Shown: one piece after another, positions 34,501 to 37,084 of the stretch
Layout: each line of letters starts with the position of its first letter
How positions within the stretch are numbered: position 1 is the stretch's first letter
Assembly: GCA_937958005.1 (NCBI GenBank)
Contig: CALGOB010000040.1
Span: 62,001 to 126,000 of the forward strand
Reading direction: 5' to 3'
From: an uncultured Cyclobacteriaceae bacterium
Lineage (GTDB): Bacteria; Bacteroidota; Bacteroidia; Cytophagales; Cyclobacteriaceae
DNA: 64,000 bases
Made by a program: the position numbers and the translations under genes
Notes under the pieces: model-generated
Database searches by the model: none
Seen by the model: only the letters and a program-made list of their open reading frames with translations
What the model was told of the DNA's origin: nothing

Positions 34501-36860
34501 AAGGAATTTCCTCCAAAAGAACCAGCTACGCCAGAAAATGGATTTAGGTTAGCGCCATCATGAAGTGAGTGAGTTCTTGTCCAAGCTGTTTCGCCAGTAT
34601 CCTCTGTTGCAGCAAAATCTAAATCCGTAAAATCTTCTAACCAAACAACTTCAGTTACTGCAGGGATTTCACCTCTGAAGAATGCTCTAGCAGCTCCATT
34701 ATCTGGTAGATTGTCATCGCATAAGTCGTTGTCACGTAATTTTTCTACGGTAATTGTAAAAGGATCACTGGTTACTTCTACTGATGCTTTGTTATTTCCA
34801 ATCTCACATTCTGTAATAACAGCAATAAGATCCAAATCTATTGGTGGATCAAAAGTCCCTGCATCATTGATTACGATAAATAACGTAAAGTTTCCTCCAG
34901 GGCCTTGTACTGTTTGATTAATTGCAATGGTTTGGCCAGGATTAAAATCAGATAAAGTTTCAACAACAGTATTTAATCTGATAGATCCTGCAATTTCAGG
35001 ATCTCCACTATAAAAGGTAATGGGTAGGTTTCCACTTAAGTCAATATCACCAGCGTTGCTAATTGAGAAACTAACTTGAAATTCAGTGTCTGGACATTGA
35101 GAAGGAGTGAAAGTAATATCGTTCCCGAGAAGAAAATCAGGAGTGGCAAATTCCGTACACCCATTTTCATTTAAGAAGGGTGCTTGGTTTAGAAATGAGT
35201 TAAGAGACCTTACTTCTAAGAACTCTGATGTAGTGCCATCTGGTAAAGGACAACCTCCATTACTAAAAACAACTGTGTGATCTTGTTGCTGAATAGGGAC
35301 TGTAAGATCATCATTGATATTTACATTAAAATAACCATGTTGATTCCATACTTCCCTAGCAGGCTGCCAGCTTTCCCCATTGGCTGCTTGATAAACTCTT
35401 ACTTGGGAATTAAAAGAGTTTGAGAAAGGCTCAAAGTTTGCATTGTCATTAGTTGAACAGGTAGTTAACATCTCACTGGCACCATCACCATCTATATCTG
35501 CAACCAATGGATATTCATAATAGGTTCTTGATTGACAAAAAACAGAATTTCTTGTGGAACCATCTGTTCCATCCAAAATATGAAGAGTACTTTCACTTCT
35601 GTAGATTACTTCAGTTTCGCCATCTCCATTGAAATCAAAAACACTACAGCCAGTAAAACCAGATGAACCTTCTAAGATTCCTCTTTCCCATAACAAATCC
35701 ATATTTTCATCCAAACAATAAAGTGTCTGGTTAGATACATAGGATAAATTGAGTTGACCATCACCATCCATGTCTGCAATGTTGATTCTACCAGTTCCTC
35801 TAGGGTGGTTATTGGCAACATCCGCAAAAGTAGCAGTACTATCGTTTGCTACATCCCAGAAAAAGACTGTTGTTTGATCATCCACAGAGTTTCCTTGTGC
35901 ACCAGAAACAACAACATCCATATTACCGTCTAAATTGTAATCTGCTACAGAAGTAAAAGTGAACTGTATATTCCAATCAGCATAAAACTTAGGGATAAAC
36001 CTCGCATTGTTTGGCAATAAGTCATTAATATTTTTGACAAGTGTCTTTGTTCCAGCAGCAATATTTATAGCATATATAAAACCACCATCTACTAATTCAA
36101 GACCACTACAATCAGCACATTCTGAATCTGCTAAAATATCAGCAGCTATACTACCGAAAGTAGATTCAGTTTCCCAAGCGCCTGTGCCTGGAACTATAAT
36201 AGCACCAGTCTCAGCATTTAAAATTTCATTTGCATGATATAATTCTGCAACACCATCGCCATTGAAATCAGCAAGAGATAGGTTACCCACCCTACCTAAG
36301 TTTGAAGTTGCTGTCCAATTTACTGCAGTCACATCACAATTGATTGATTGTATGGTTTGAGTTACAGGATTTCCGTCGAAATTAAGAACTGATCCTTGTG
36401 CAACAAAAATTTCAGCACAATCATCATCATTGATGTTACCTATAGTGACTGTCTGTTGTGGAGAATAGGAGAGTCTTCCTGATGATAACCATTCTCCAGT
36501 TTGACCATTTATGACATTGAGTCTGTTATCTAAGAAGTTAGTAGTAACCACCTCAGGAATCCCATCATTATCTAGGTCTCCCACTACAACAGAAGTACTA
36601 CTCTGTACTGATGTATTAGGTGAAGCCCATTGCAAGTCAAATGCGAACTCCTGAGCGTCAGGATCATTTTCACAGAGGACTGGGTTTCCAAAGAAAAAAT
36701 CTGTACATGATCCACTCCCAGAACAATCAGGATCGAAACAATCTACAAGGCCATCACCGTCGTCATCGATTCCATTATCGCAAATTTCTTGTGCCATAGC
36801 CGAAACACTGAAACTTAAAAAGAAAACACCGATAATGGTAGCTCTTATAAAATTAGTCAT
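10203..36860 (-). CDS. Giant SprB-like surface adhesin (8,885 residues), T9SS type-B substrate
   Basis: An uninterrupted 26.7-kb frame. Residues 1-23 are a signal peptide, followed by a Cys/Asp motif (CDNGIDDDGDGLVDCFDPDC). Residues about 85-470 hold FG-GAP repeats such as VADYNLDGNMDVVVSG, probably an integrin-like propeller. Next come a CARDB-like segment (about 580-700) and a MAM/concanavalin-like segment (about 735-900). From about 905 to 8785 lies an array of SprB-type repeats, each with NNTxCD near its start, a central YTFxWYxG, then GGTYTV and TxC. An L-type lectin interrupts one repeat. Residues 8787-8885 are the gliding-motility-type sorting domain (NGVSANGDGANDFF to LPAGTYYYVI). The chain is acidic with very little lysine. 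With the sprF-like gene behind it, this is best read as a mobile or anchored adhesin; gliding itself is inferred. Confidence 0.93.
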   Translation of the reverse strand: MTNFIRATIIGVFFLSFSVSAMAQEICDNGIDDDGDGLVDCFDPDCSGSGSCTDFFFGNPVLCENDPDAQEFAFDLQWASPNTSVQSSTSVVVGDLDNDGIPEVVTTNFLDNRLNVINGQTGEWLSSGRLSYSPQQTVTIGNINDDDCAEIFVAQGSVLNFDGNPVTQTIQSINCDVTAVNWTATSNLGRVGNLSLADFNGDGVAELYHANEILNAETGAIIVPGTGAWETESTFGSIAADILADSECADCSGLELVDGGFIYAINIAAGTKTLVKNINDLLPNNARFIPKFYADWNIQFTFTSVADYNLDGNMDVVVSGAQGNSVDDQTTVFFWDVANDSTATFADVANNHPRGTGRINIADMDGDGQLNLSYVSNQTLYCLDENMDLLWERGILEGSSGFTGCSVFDFNGDGETEVIYRSESTLHILDGTDGSTRNSVFCQSRTYYEYPLVADIDGDGASEMLTTCSTNDNANFEPFSNSFNSQVRVYQAANGESWQPAREVWNQHGYFNVNINDDLTVPIQQQDHTVVFSNGGCPLPDGTTSEFLEVRSLNSFLNQAPFLNENGCTEFATPDFLLGNDITFTPSQCPDTEFQVSFSISNAGDIDLSGNLPITFYSGDPEIAGSIRLNTVVETLSDFNPGQTIAINQTVQGPGGNFTLFIVINDAGTFDPPIDLDLIAVITECEIGNNKASVEVTSDPFTITVEKLRDNDLCDDNLPDNGAARAFFRGEIPAVTEVVWLEDFTDLDFAATEDTGETAWTRTHSLHDGANLNPFSGVAGSFGGNSFVMFNTDEEVVWTSETIDIDGFENIDIFVDFLSGGSLEENQDYVEAYYSLDGGSNFIQLNNGRHVGNFGFERASTTGLVGTNIIIQIRGFNSAEGEFYGADNIRVEGTPAPTFGEFTDGYVFNWYQENDFSNILFTGDTYPNMAEGTYNVIGFFTAGSCGSDTATVTIDRIMTPPTLVLFQTSPNTSCDVPDGELTAGIIDVFDRDNDGITTDTVTVGYEFTTRFDDVNFVGTGPVIGNLEGREYQVTAIDLQTGCDVTGTVNITTNGLPEPNFTVSVTSTVTSCTNLNSGALTATSNDPEPVTFSWYNGNVPDQGLPPDFVGNVYSGIPPGQYTVIARFDVSNCFSISTITLPDDTGAPIAAANEVTPNSLCIGGNGVATATGDLGAGPAVAGLSFEWYLGSNTNEVSANLLPGAVAGSTISGDGATASNLPSGFYTVVVTETATGCFGIEVVEITDNTTIPDFNETAFVITSNTSCDIDTDRHNGIIDISSVTPASGDYTYRVYSGFSTATADLLDDNSTGIFTGLTNATYTVTVQNDNTFCTSAPETVVVPLEQDLPNITATPTPDEGCNDTGLGEILVTATSNTIRNGSIQEPASYTFRLFEGTNTTLPAAQERTVTNGATGFNFTGLTDGTYRVQVINDDLTCSATVDVVVTNNETLPEIVSAIPFPNTSCNATLNGQAFVELPGAVADFNIRWYNGDIIDDVTPGVLRAETGQTLTGLDDGNYTVVIENIRTGCISLPQTVTVVDQPFFPNISFDPEVALTDCRNANGSLTISVTDPTNPTLDLPVGDLTIQWYQGTSNAGTPVPNTFGGNTLTITNQDAGDYFVEVTVDAFGCSNSATTEITDGRVFPVITSVVETAQNTICDNSITDFNGVATVQSITIDGSSVDFSGYTFAWYTGSDVTGTLLSDTDNVLDNIPGGVEDGVYTVVATNPLTNCESAPATVTITPNLEVPQVNLLDTDNNMVCDLAFANNTFNGRIRVIPVIPTGLSITDYTFTWFQGQTTDPGQLVSNIANSLAAVGAVNVSLSNIPGGTYRLLMVNNLTGCQNTFDFTIIDDNAIIPIIDGDNSEVNNNTTCEVPGNGSIIAALDLDGIEINGVTNDEDFQLVSSCNTIVLDDANPIGENGFQLTADDFDQFGRIWLGDTLDLSRPLRFDFGLYLGERDTDGADGIAFTMHRDTRGFDARGRVGGDLGVGDTQSSGGGAFATFDRIEPSVSVEFDTFRNGDLSDPSFDHTNLFLNGDISVQTTAPVQILEGENDAENGDTLNVTIVLRQIPAGQQLQVFINESMRFEYIGDLVNDVFGGETQVLAGFTASTGGARNDQRVIISPYFDRFAYEWYDGTSVDPDSLRAEGQPFLCGLSEGFYTLRVIDNTTGCLSDPFTYRIEDLGEVVDFTADAVNTLNNTICDLSTATATTNNGQITILPDDGTDPADYTYSWVNDANGAPVPFTGIGNVISELAGGTYTVSIVDTNTSCDREFQFTILDSTVDPIIPDVTANVVPVNNSICEGGTGFANGGINVNDASITLDGTAGTGTFVFRYYSGTSVVLDSLIENGDNLFTHRDPASTVTSVGVTGANTSSISGLNGGFYTVIAIEETTGCISNPVTVFVNDVPANPDFLVAGIGTETINNSTCDSTLPTSQFTGQITVSLADGSTDLSDFTFEWFEGNGTGNAVSPADTDNVLNNVAGGTYTVEITNSITNCDTLIVHTIIDEQILPVIPDVTTNVVPVDNSICDGGTGFPNGGIDVTEASITLDGTAGTGSYIFRYYSGTSVILDSLIEDGDNIFINRDAASTVTAVAVSGAGTSSIRGLNEGAYTVVAVEQSSGCESNPVTVFVNDNPANPPFQVSSVAGETVNNSTCDDTLPTSQFTGQITVSLTDGSANLTDFTFEWFEGNGTGSPVSPADNDNVLNNVAGGTYTVQIRNNSSQCDTLIVHTIIDEQVLPVIPNVATDVVAVDNSICDGGTGFPNGGIDVDDAVITLGGVAGTGTYVFRYYSGPSVDADSLINDGDNIFVHRDPVSPVSAVAVTGFTSNSIRGLNEGFYTVVAVEQSSGCVSDPVTVFVNDNPANPAFVVSSVNSETFDNTVCDILVSGGPSQFNGQITVVPDPLGSSNIADFSFQWHTGSGTGTPIASAANASAVTNILTGINGGTYTVLITNSTTLCETTIEHTIFDDSEILTFDDFTVDVSAIDLTDCPGGANYPNGGITVDTTNITNGSGNYRIDYFFVNEATNVSTRIDEVDNSRDIFDIRGVGINPALVNRNVDEQTVGSLTGLNEGTYMVVAIDLVTGCQSAPVTVVVDENPSTPDFSVDGDPAMTFNNSVCDVAVATGGFNGQITAILNDATSLTDYTFQWHVGTGTGNPITIATPNTTAETAASATTSVLTGVAGGTYTLLATNIATQCMLELQHTIDDETTPPTFTDIEADIVEVDVTNCDGNTPGFPNGGINVTESSINGSGSYSYEYYFGNTTVAANRISDGTNIFIQKGGTPPSASPVINVSGATTSSITGLNSGDYTVVVIDQVTGCRSVPATVTINEVIAPLPVEIAAIGSGSLNNTVCDETLATGTFNGRLEVITNPATTPISNFTFQWFNGLTTNPTEENTSSVSSVLSNLAGGNYTVIVTDRFNNCTLTLQGTIIDDTNNPEFTDPVANVTANDVTICFNPNVSPAASAGYPNGGVAVNLADLVSYTGTPSDYLVNYYVGTSATANLLNPHFGDDIFDIKENIFGLPPQVESANGSVVRDNSTGDVASITGLDDGDYTITVTNLVTGCISLPVTVTVDEVPTNPDFSVSAIGNDTRDNTVCNITVPGGPTTFNGQITVLPNVGNLGDFTFEWFEGSGTAPANALADNDNILNNIGGGTYTVRIIDINSNCESLIEHTILDNNSTTLTFTNVLVDVIPENITDCPGGLGYPDGGIVVDTTSITNGSGSYLIQYFIGTSAVASNLITSTDNTQNIFAQMDPPVVPDAGTVNQNVLADPIGTITGLSAGNYTVVVFDLVTGCQSDPITREVVETPTTPAFEISTVATLTSNNTVCDETLATDGFNGRITASVTDGSDLADYTFQWYEGASTDAADAIAAPEGTASTLDNIDGGTYTVIVTNIATQCPLILQGTIQNDATPPSLSSLAAGTNVINVTFCADTDALGTPVFPNGGIDVIESQIVGGTGNYDYRYYIGNSVVVDSLLDNNDNIFVQKNITAAPNALDVTGANSASIRGLNAGNYTIVIVDTGSGCESAPITVTVIEEIADLPVEIVAIGSGSNNNTVCDPNGTTGPSNFNGRLMLVTTDGTDIDANYTFQWFDGANTTNDITPGGTASVLDNLDGGTYTVVITSNLNNCTLTLQGTIINDTEDPEFASVTIGVTAEDVTLCYDATTTPRAVADYPDGEVNVDLGNLVDYTGDPTDYLVRYYVGNSVVASNLLNTSGSSTISVQKAAFAGTADQEPLTSRLVTQVTNGDVIGLRGVDDGDYTVSVINLTTGCESLPASVTVEENQVDPVFTFTPVNNTVCDFALIGDYNGSITLATTDLTVSDYTYTWYLGQNTDAANEIPTNEVTTANASNHILSEIPGGTYTVLIRSNATNCTSTLEVTITDELTDIPVVTRGATPVTDVTVCVGATTYPDGAISIASVAGGSGAGNYSYEWYFGTTVNAANLIVDDNVQSILVQKDPATTVTGVAVDIDSAATNSTISGLDPGDYTLRVVDALTGCTSAIENFEINDAAPGVTGTISVNNDDFSCDSTTPTGSLTVNATSAGSYTFEWFNGSTASGTAIATGITSSATSSTLTDVSNGNYTVLVTNTATACFMTFTGEIERVVPEINLIGNPTAQSDCSPNGIAEVSVDLVALFTGTTPDGFTPNFTFAWFDGNTAVTTLTDGVISNPSPNISRVNGLLAGQYTVVVTETNSGCTSDPTIITINDEISALRPTISIIPTNIPSDCAQSNGAIAGSITAVPAAVAGHSFRFEWYEGSDDFANGPSAGTFLNDLDELISNPGVPVSVVTNPGVGTAGTASLGNLISGLYTLVVIDEDTECRYQEVFDLPFNDQQTTTTLTIEHVEACPDNGIARVGLADNDPTGLDGDPATTIGFIADENDDITQYTIYLYAGNGVPADRFTPYIFEGLIFPYSFNPVTGQLFNGDSTIVVNDPNDPANIGLSLPPLDPLEEGEEAEFIFLPAGPYTAIAREIPNTNFGSNNRCFTRASVDQIIEDRAHKPVITASSTTPNTVCDLVNFDASGSVSVSVIQDVADTFPTTQGVGFEFVLYDGELSSDTELDREAFTTATATYTSDPTTDPLDAGRYLVEIFRRNDATGVLNGCVSSIILTVQEIPEVHEVIAASVQQLTNCTPIAGNPAISIVDAGITINGTMLSDGSITQDVSDYVFTWYDDAFDPANVIAGQTGATLDIGALFVGGTITDATGEFFVTARNSNNGCETAPFRVEIIQDTEDPAVTLAVVRDDNSCDTDPNEGNGQISFSITNPALNSPYSYQWYAGTDNNPLNALANGAPIAGAVGVVNGATLADYSVTLEGVNGNQSYTVEIIDISDPNNTCFVLSTTFLNEILTPPSLIEANFTDINNMNCVGPNGQITINSVRENGVNVALGLLADGVTPNYSFQWFDPLGAGIVGTDDGSGIGNQISSLVGGTYEVIVTNNETQCISQRIEIEIEDDQVNPTITPLTNVDNTLCFDASTLRGNGMLSIEVTETVGSPFAVGNYDITWFRGNSTDPDDEIFPNNGVNLLRGPTAAQTNDLALTGLSEGEYTVRITKMTGVAFAPNAGCEIISTFSIGTSEPALTIALSDIQTGDNENCVGFTGFIEIDDVLVNGAVEELVGDYTFAWRNPNGSLRAETGNRIETLEGGTYSVVATNDNSDCDTGTPIEITIDDIQVNPTVNLIASSVMDDTFCDNTGNAGNGALEIQIFENDLTSASPEANFDIVWYRGPSVVVANEIFPNDPGTNRGTAALSSGPSLTALEGLSQGDYTVVVTKMDGAPGFTPNAGCTSTTTFTIGSDPDVLTLDPVVNFVATDNQNCAGSFNGSIQVNSVSVNGVPDATLGNYTFTWVDGNGNPVAATDAVGNRIENLEGDITYTVNVVNNATQCNVTDVEIFIDDLQVDPVVSLVDINDDTFCENGPVTPAGRDFLGDGNITISISEGGSTLSSATLNSDYTINWYRGDDNSTLALVSGEGDLVISADRTQLTGLNDANYTVEIIKNGAGATAPNLSCSTIVTYTVGRDEAVLAIDQADVDNAVSDNQNCVSPNGSIVVRDILEDGVQVRVNNTLPTPNYTFEWSNVTNSPAVPLVGVDVLGGIGNGLSNLSAGSYQVIATNTETGCVTAATVFTVEDVQVDPAISVISNDDNTLCFLPTTFNGNGEISLAVTETNAVFNEANYTITWYRGTNLIAANEIFPVDGGDRGTANQPGASLLLLDGLSADDYTVMIVKNGTSPNAGCEVTSTIRIETDTPELTLDITADVASGNNINCDTDPADLTGFVEVTHIREDDTRIDISTGNYSFVWTNVTAGGTVTPTTPNGPRIQNLAGGTYRVVITNDDTGCFTAPIDVEIEDEQVNPVINASLLRDDTFCENGINNDQGDGQLTIEIFENGALAATPGDFSITWYRGTVTNAVNEIFPLDGGTRGSADLVSTPSLFALNGLSQGTYTAIVSKNTGTTRNAGCSTTASFTIGSDEPVLTIEPTVNFTFQDNQNCSPVENGFIQINSINVDGTPDATLTNYTFTWTDGTNPVVATDAVGNRIEGLSGDTYSVTAVNNNTGCEVANVEIEIEDTQVDPIINLMDISPDVFCDNGTVASPRGNGSITLEVTEDGNPISIGDYTINWFSGNDATAPPLVSGVGTVLITSGGQELTGLRSGNYTVVVRKNNADTPNAACSSTTTYTIDPEPATVTIAQADISKTDNQNCTDPNGSITIDAVFVDDVRFPLTATNFTFVWMNVTDPITPVAVPVANITNVGGGQENALVNLAAGSYSVVATDTNAVGSRCFTSDIITIVDDTQLDPVIQFTSSDADTFCPTPATINDGNGTLNVTISENGTDISIADIISNYSIVWYRGSTDALANQIFPTIGGSPVGSATQTNLLALANLRAGTYTVVATKNSGLAFTPNAGCTTTATFTVDSDQAILAISPSLASTNNQNCENPNGTITVSEILEDDVPTATLADYTFVWTNVTDATSPVAVPAANITSIGAGATNNALISLAAGSYQVVATNSTTLCTTEELITIIDDVSINPIINAVASGTSDDTFCDNTGNSGNGTLEVELLEAGVNGVLGNYTITWFRGNTTDAADQIFPTEGANTLRGTATIAGSILALENLSAGTYTIMAEKSDAVSPNAGCEVVSTFVIGSDETIISIDLTAGVDTQDNLNCVNPNGFIEVVEVTIDNGSPAIAVDPTNFDFEWFDLNVTPRTPLTGSAIDGIGTANRLENLAAGIYGVIATEGVTGCSSDTLRVELLDLSQNPTIQLVASGDNQFCTPGVGNGTLEISVDGFNLTDFDISWFRGNDTNAANRIFPTDGGNRGSAIASADSLSLSGLISGDYTVMVTRSISPNSGCVSISTFNVDQEETIFEIDLDLGISSQDNTNCVNPNGFIEILTVMENGNDSVASPANYTFQWFDLTVTPTAPIAVTGNRIDNLTGLAGGGDYEVIATNNVTGCASGRITISIDDISVDPIIQVTDQTDDSFCDNPGFVGDGTVTLGIEDGRNNIVDLTDPSSPFTFVWYRGSEVDTDSLLFAADGTPGPNALVRGSTINRVNGYTLTGLSTGTYTVVTMKDGTVSPNAGCTNTAIITIENDQPVISIDLIADVMSSDNENCDNPNGFIQVDAVLIDGVSTPVGAADRFTFTWSREVSNDPNVAVGDPIDLRTIGGGATANNRAENLAAGIYEVNVFDNTTSCPEVSDGIPIRVEILDVHADPIVELVSSTDNTLCDEVNVGNGTLSISILENGVAGDLDDYSFIWYRGEDTSNANEILPNEGTVDLRGSAAITAAGGFELTGLSSGSYTVRAIKDPATSPNAGCDVTRTFLIGDDLSIPNLVIPSANISPSTLCRPGDFNGMLVINDTDLTPNDLTLYNILIERNSVGSEDTVNFFPASTSTQIEVFDLDPSIEYWVSASLVATGCSVSPVRVNIEEVQSLPEITVESIISNVNCGGTVAMGEIEILIDGVANPANTNIQWFVGTEALAGREVGNVYDGTGGLPLVTVDNETTISGLIGDNYTVQITNTVTGCETIQTFNVPTENVMPVISSTIVTDQTTCIPNGSIELVEIQLDGVAITGTDISDNYTIEWFSDFGLTTPIQDLDISTPLILDSLSEGDRVYLTVQQNESACISESAMFVIDNSIIFPEIVITQVQADSTCSLTGLPNGFLLATADGETSANSDYGFRWFRENDYIAGTTNGLIVSSDSLRDQFAGDYLVEVTNSLTGCTITATATLDNVSVTPQILNAVATNPTTCVPVNGSIEVTMVSQATLSDYTFTFYDVDPTVIPAPTPLQSATDPILTGVDVGTYFITGTSNITGCTTGVFQITIDQADLVFPEIVLEDFEQQRNCDPANPIGSLTVSAGGSVDPSVFRFDWFDPNGNQIEFNDPTADSLLAFTDYRIVVTNIITGCFTEDTFQVGEDIPVPLDLNVSSSPNFNCLDPNGSVGVSIISLSSRRTINDYSYLWFIGDQGSPDVTAPDFTGTLVEGLEAGEYTIVVIDNIDPACLATILGVTVEDETATPEIEFTVEQALTNCDVNRPNGRIAVTSPSGDIANFEFDWYVGTDTLGQVPFFTGLEADSLTDVTYSVLVTDLITGCQNLQSIVLPNEQVPVPDPFVAVVANRTNCVIANGAATASISGNTSDFFFEWFVQGDPNTVIATGPNISGLDTLTYEVIATELATGCVSGRSSIDIGFDITNPEFVVETVTNNCVFTEEQFAIAQRNPNNADSTGLIYNGRAFLNFSIAIDIDSIAWFVEAGVTTDSIHLTPVSNDLQWINAPAGIHSVIFFGANGCDYRADFRVDSDIVVYNGVSANGDGANDFFRIGCIEDFPSNRVQIFDRAGQRVYDVDGYNNANIRFDGNANVGITLGNGGLPAGTYYYVIDKGDGSKQIQGFLELVKGENQE
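13340..20840 (-). repeat. Block of about eleven composite two-repeat units in the adhesin
   Basis: The protein alternates a repeat headed by DNQNCxxPNGSI and one headed by DDTFCDNxxxxGNG. The second contains YTIxWYRG, then ANEIFPxxG, RGSA, GLSxGxYTVxxxK and PNAGC. Eleven second-type heads are found between about 20460 and 13720, so the mean spacing is about 674 bp (about 225 residues). The regular alternation indicates growth of the gene by duplication of a two-domain unit. Confidence 0.85.
28270..30020 (-). repeat. Composite repeats with an exact 681-bp period in the adhesin
   Basis: The same anchor (CCATTAGGGAAT or its variant, encoding the PNGGI motif) starts at 28580, 29261 and 29942 (anchor bases from the shared CATT), exactly 681 bp or 227 codons apart. 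Encoded motifs such as NNSTCD, TSQFTGQITVSL, DFTFEWFEGNGTG and LIVHTIIDEQ recur with few changes. DNA similarity is also visible, so this is among the youngest duplication in the gene. Confidence 0.88.
30490..31190 (-). other. L-type (legume-like) lectin domain inside the adhesin
   Basis: Residues about 1891-2124 show the L-type lectin pattern: DGADGIAFTMH, then GGAFATF, then SVSVEFDTFRNGD followed by SDPSFDHTNLFLNG. The Glu-x-Asp, Asn and Asp-His positions match the Ca/Mn-binding residues of this fold. The SprB-type repeat is split around it: its head (NNNTTCEVPGNGSI) precedes the lectin and its YEWYDGTSVDPDSL core follows. The domain probably binds glycans at the cell surface. Confidence 0.85.
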
Positions 36861-37084
36861 ACTTATGGGTAAAATTATTTTTTTTCTTTAATTAATACTA
36901 TCAATGAAGGAAATGTAACCCTTAAAATAAAAATTATCATAGAATTCTTCATTAAAGTATTCAAAAGGTAATATTTAAATATAACCTTTTTTTTGCAAAT
37001 GTACTTAAATAATAAAAAATTGAAATAATCTAAGTCATTTCTTGGACTATTTCAAAGAAATTTAAATAGGTTTAGTTGTTACTT
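36861..37084. other. Intergenic region upstream of the adhesin gene
   Basis: This 224-bp very AT-rich spacer separates two minus-strand units. It should hold the promoter of the adhesin operon. The clearest signal is TACATTTG on the minus strand at 36996-37003. No hairpin terminator for the upstream gene (stop at 37085) is evident. Confidence 0.5.
36996..37003 (-). promoter_or_regulatory. Candidate -7 element for the adhesin operon
   Basis: TACATTTG on the minus strand matches the Bacteroidota -7 consensus TAnnTTTG exactly. It implies an untranslated leader of about 130 nt before the ATG at 36860. No strong -33 element was found at 19-21 bp upstream. Confidence 0.4.

Noticed and set aside
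10203-36860. Many plus-strand open frames of 60-110 codons inside the giant adhesin gene
   Set aside because: They are antisense shadows of a repetitive, compositionally biased gene. Their translations lack family features and recur wherever the sense repeat recurs.
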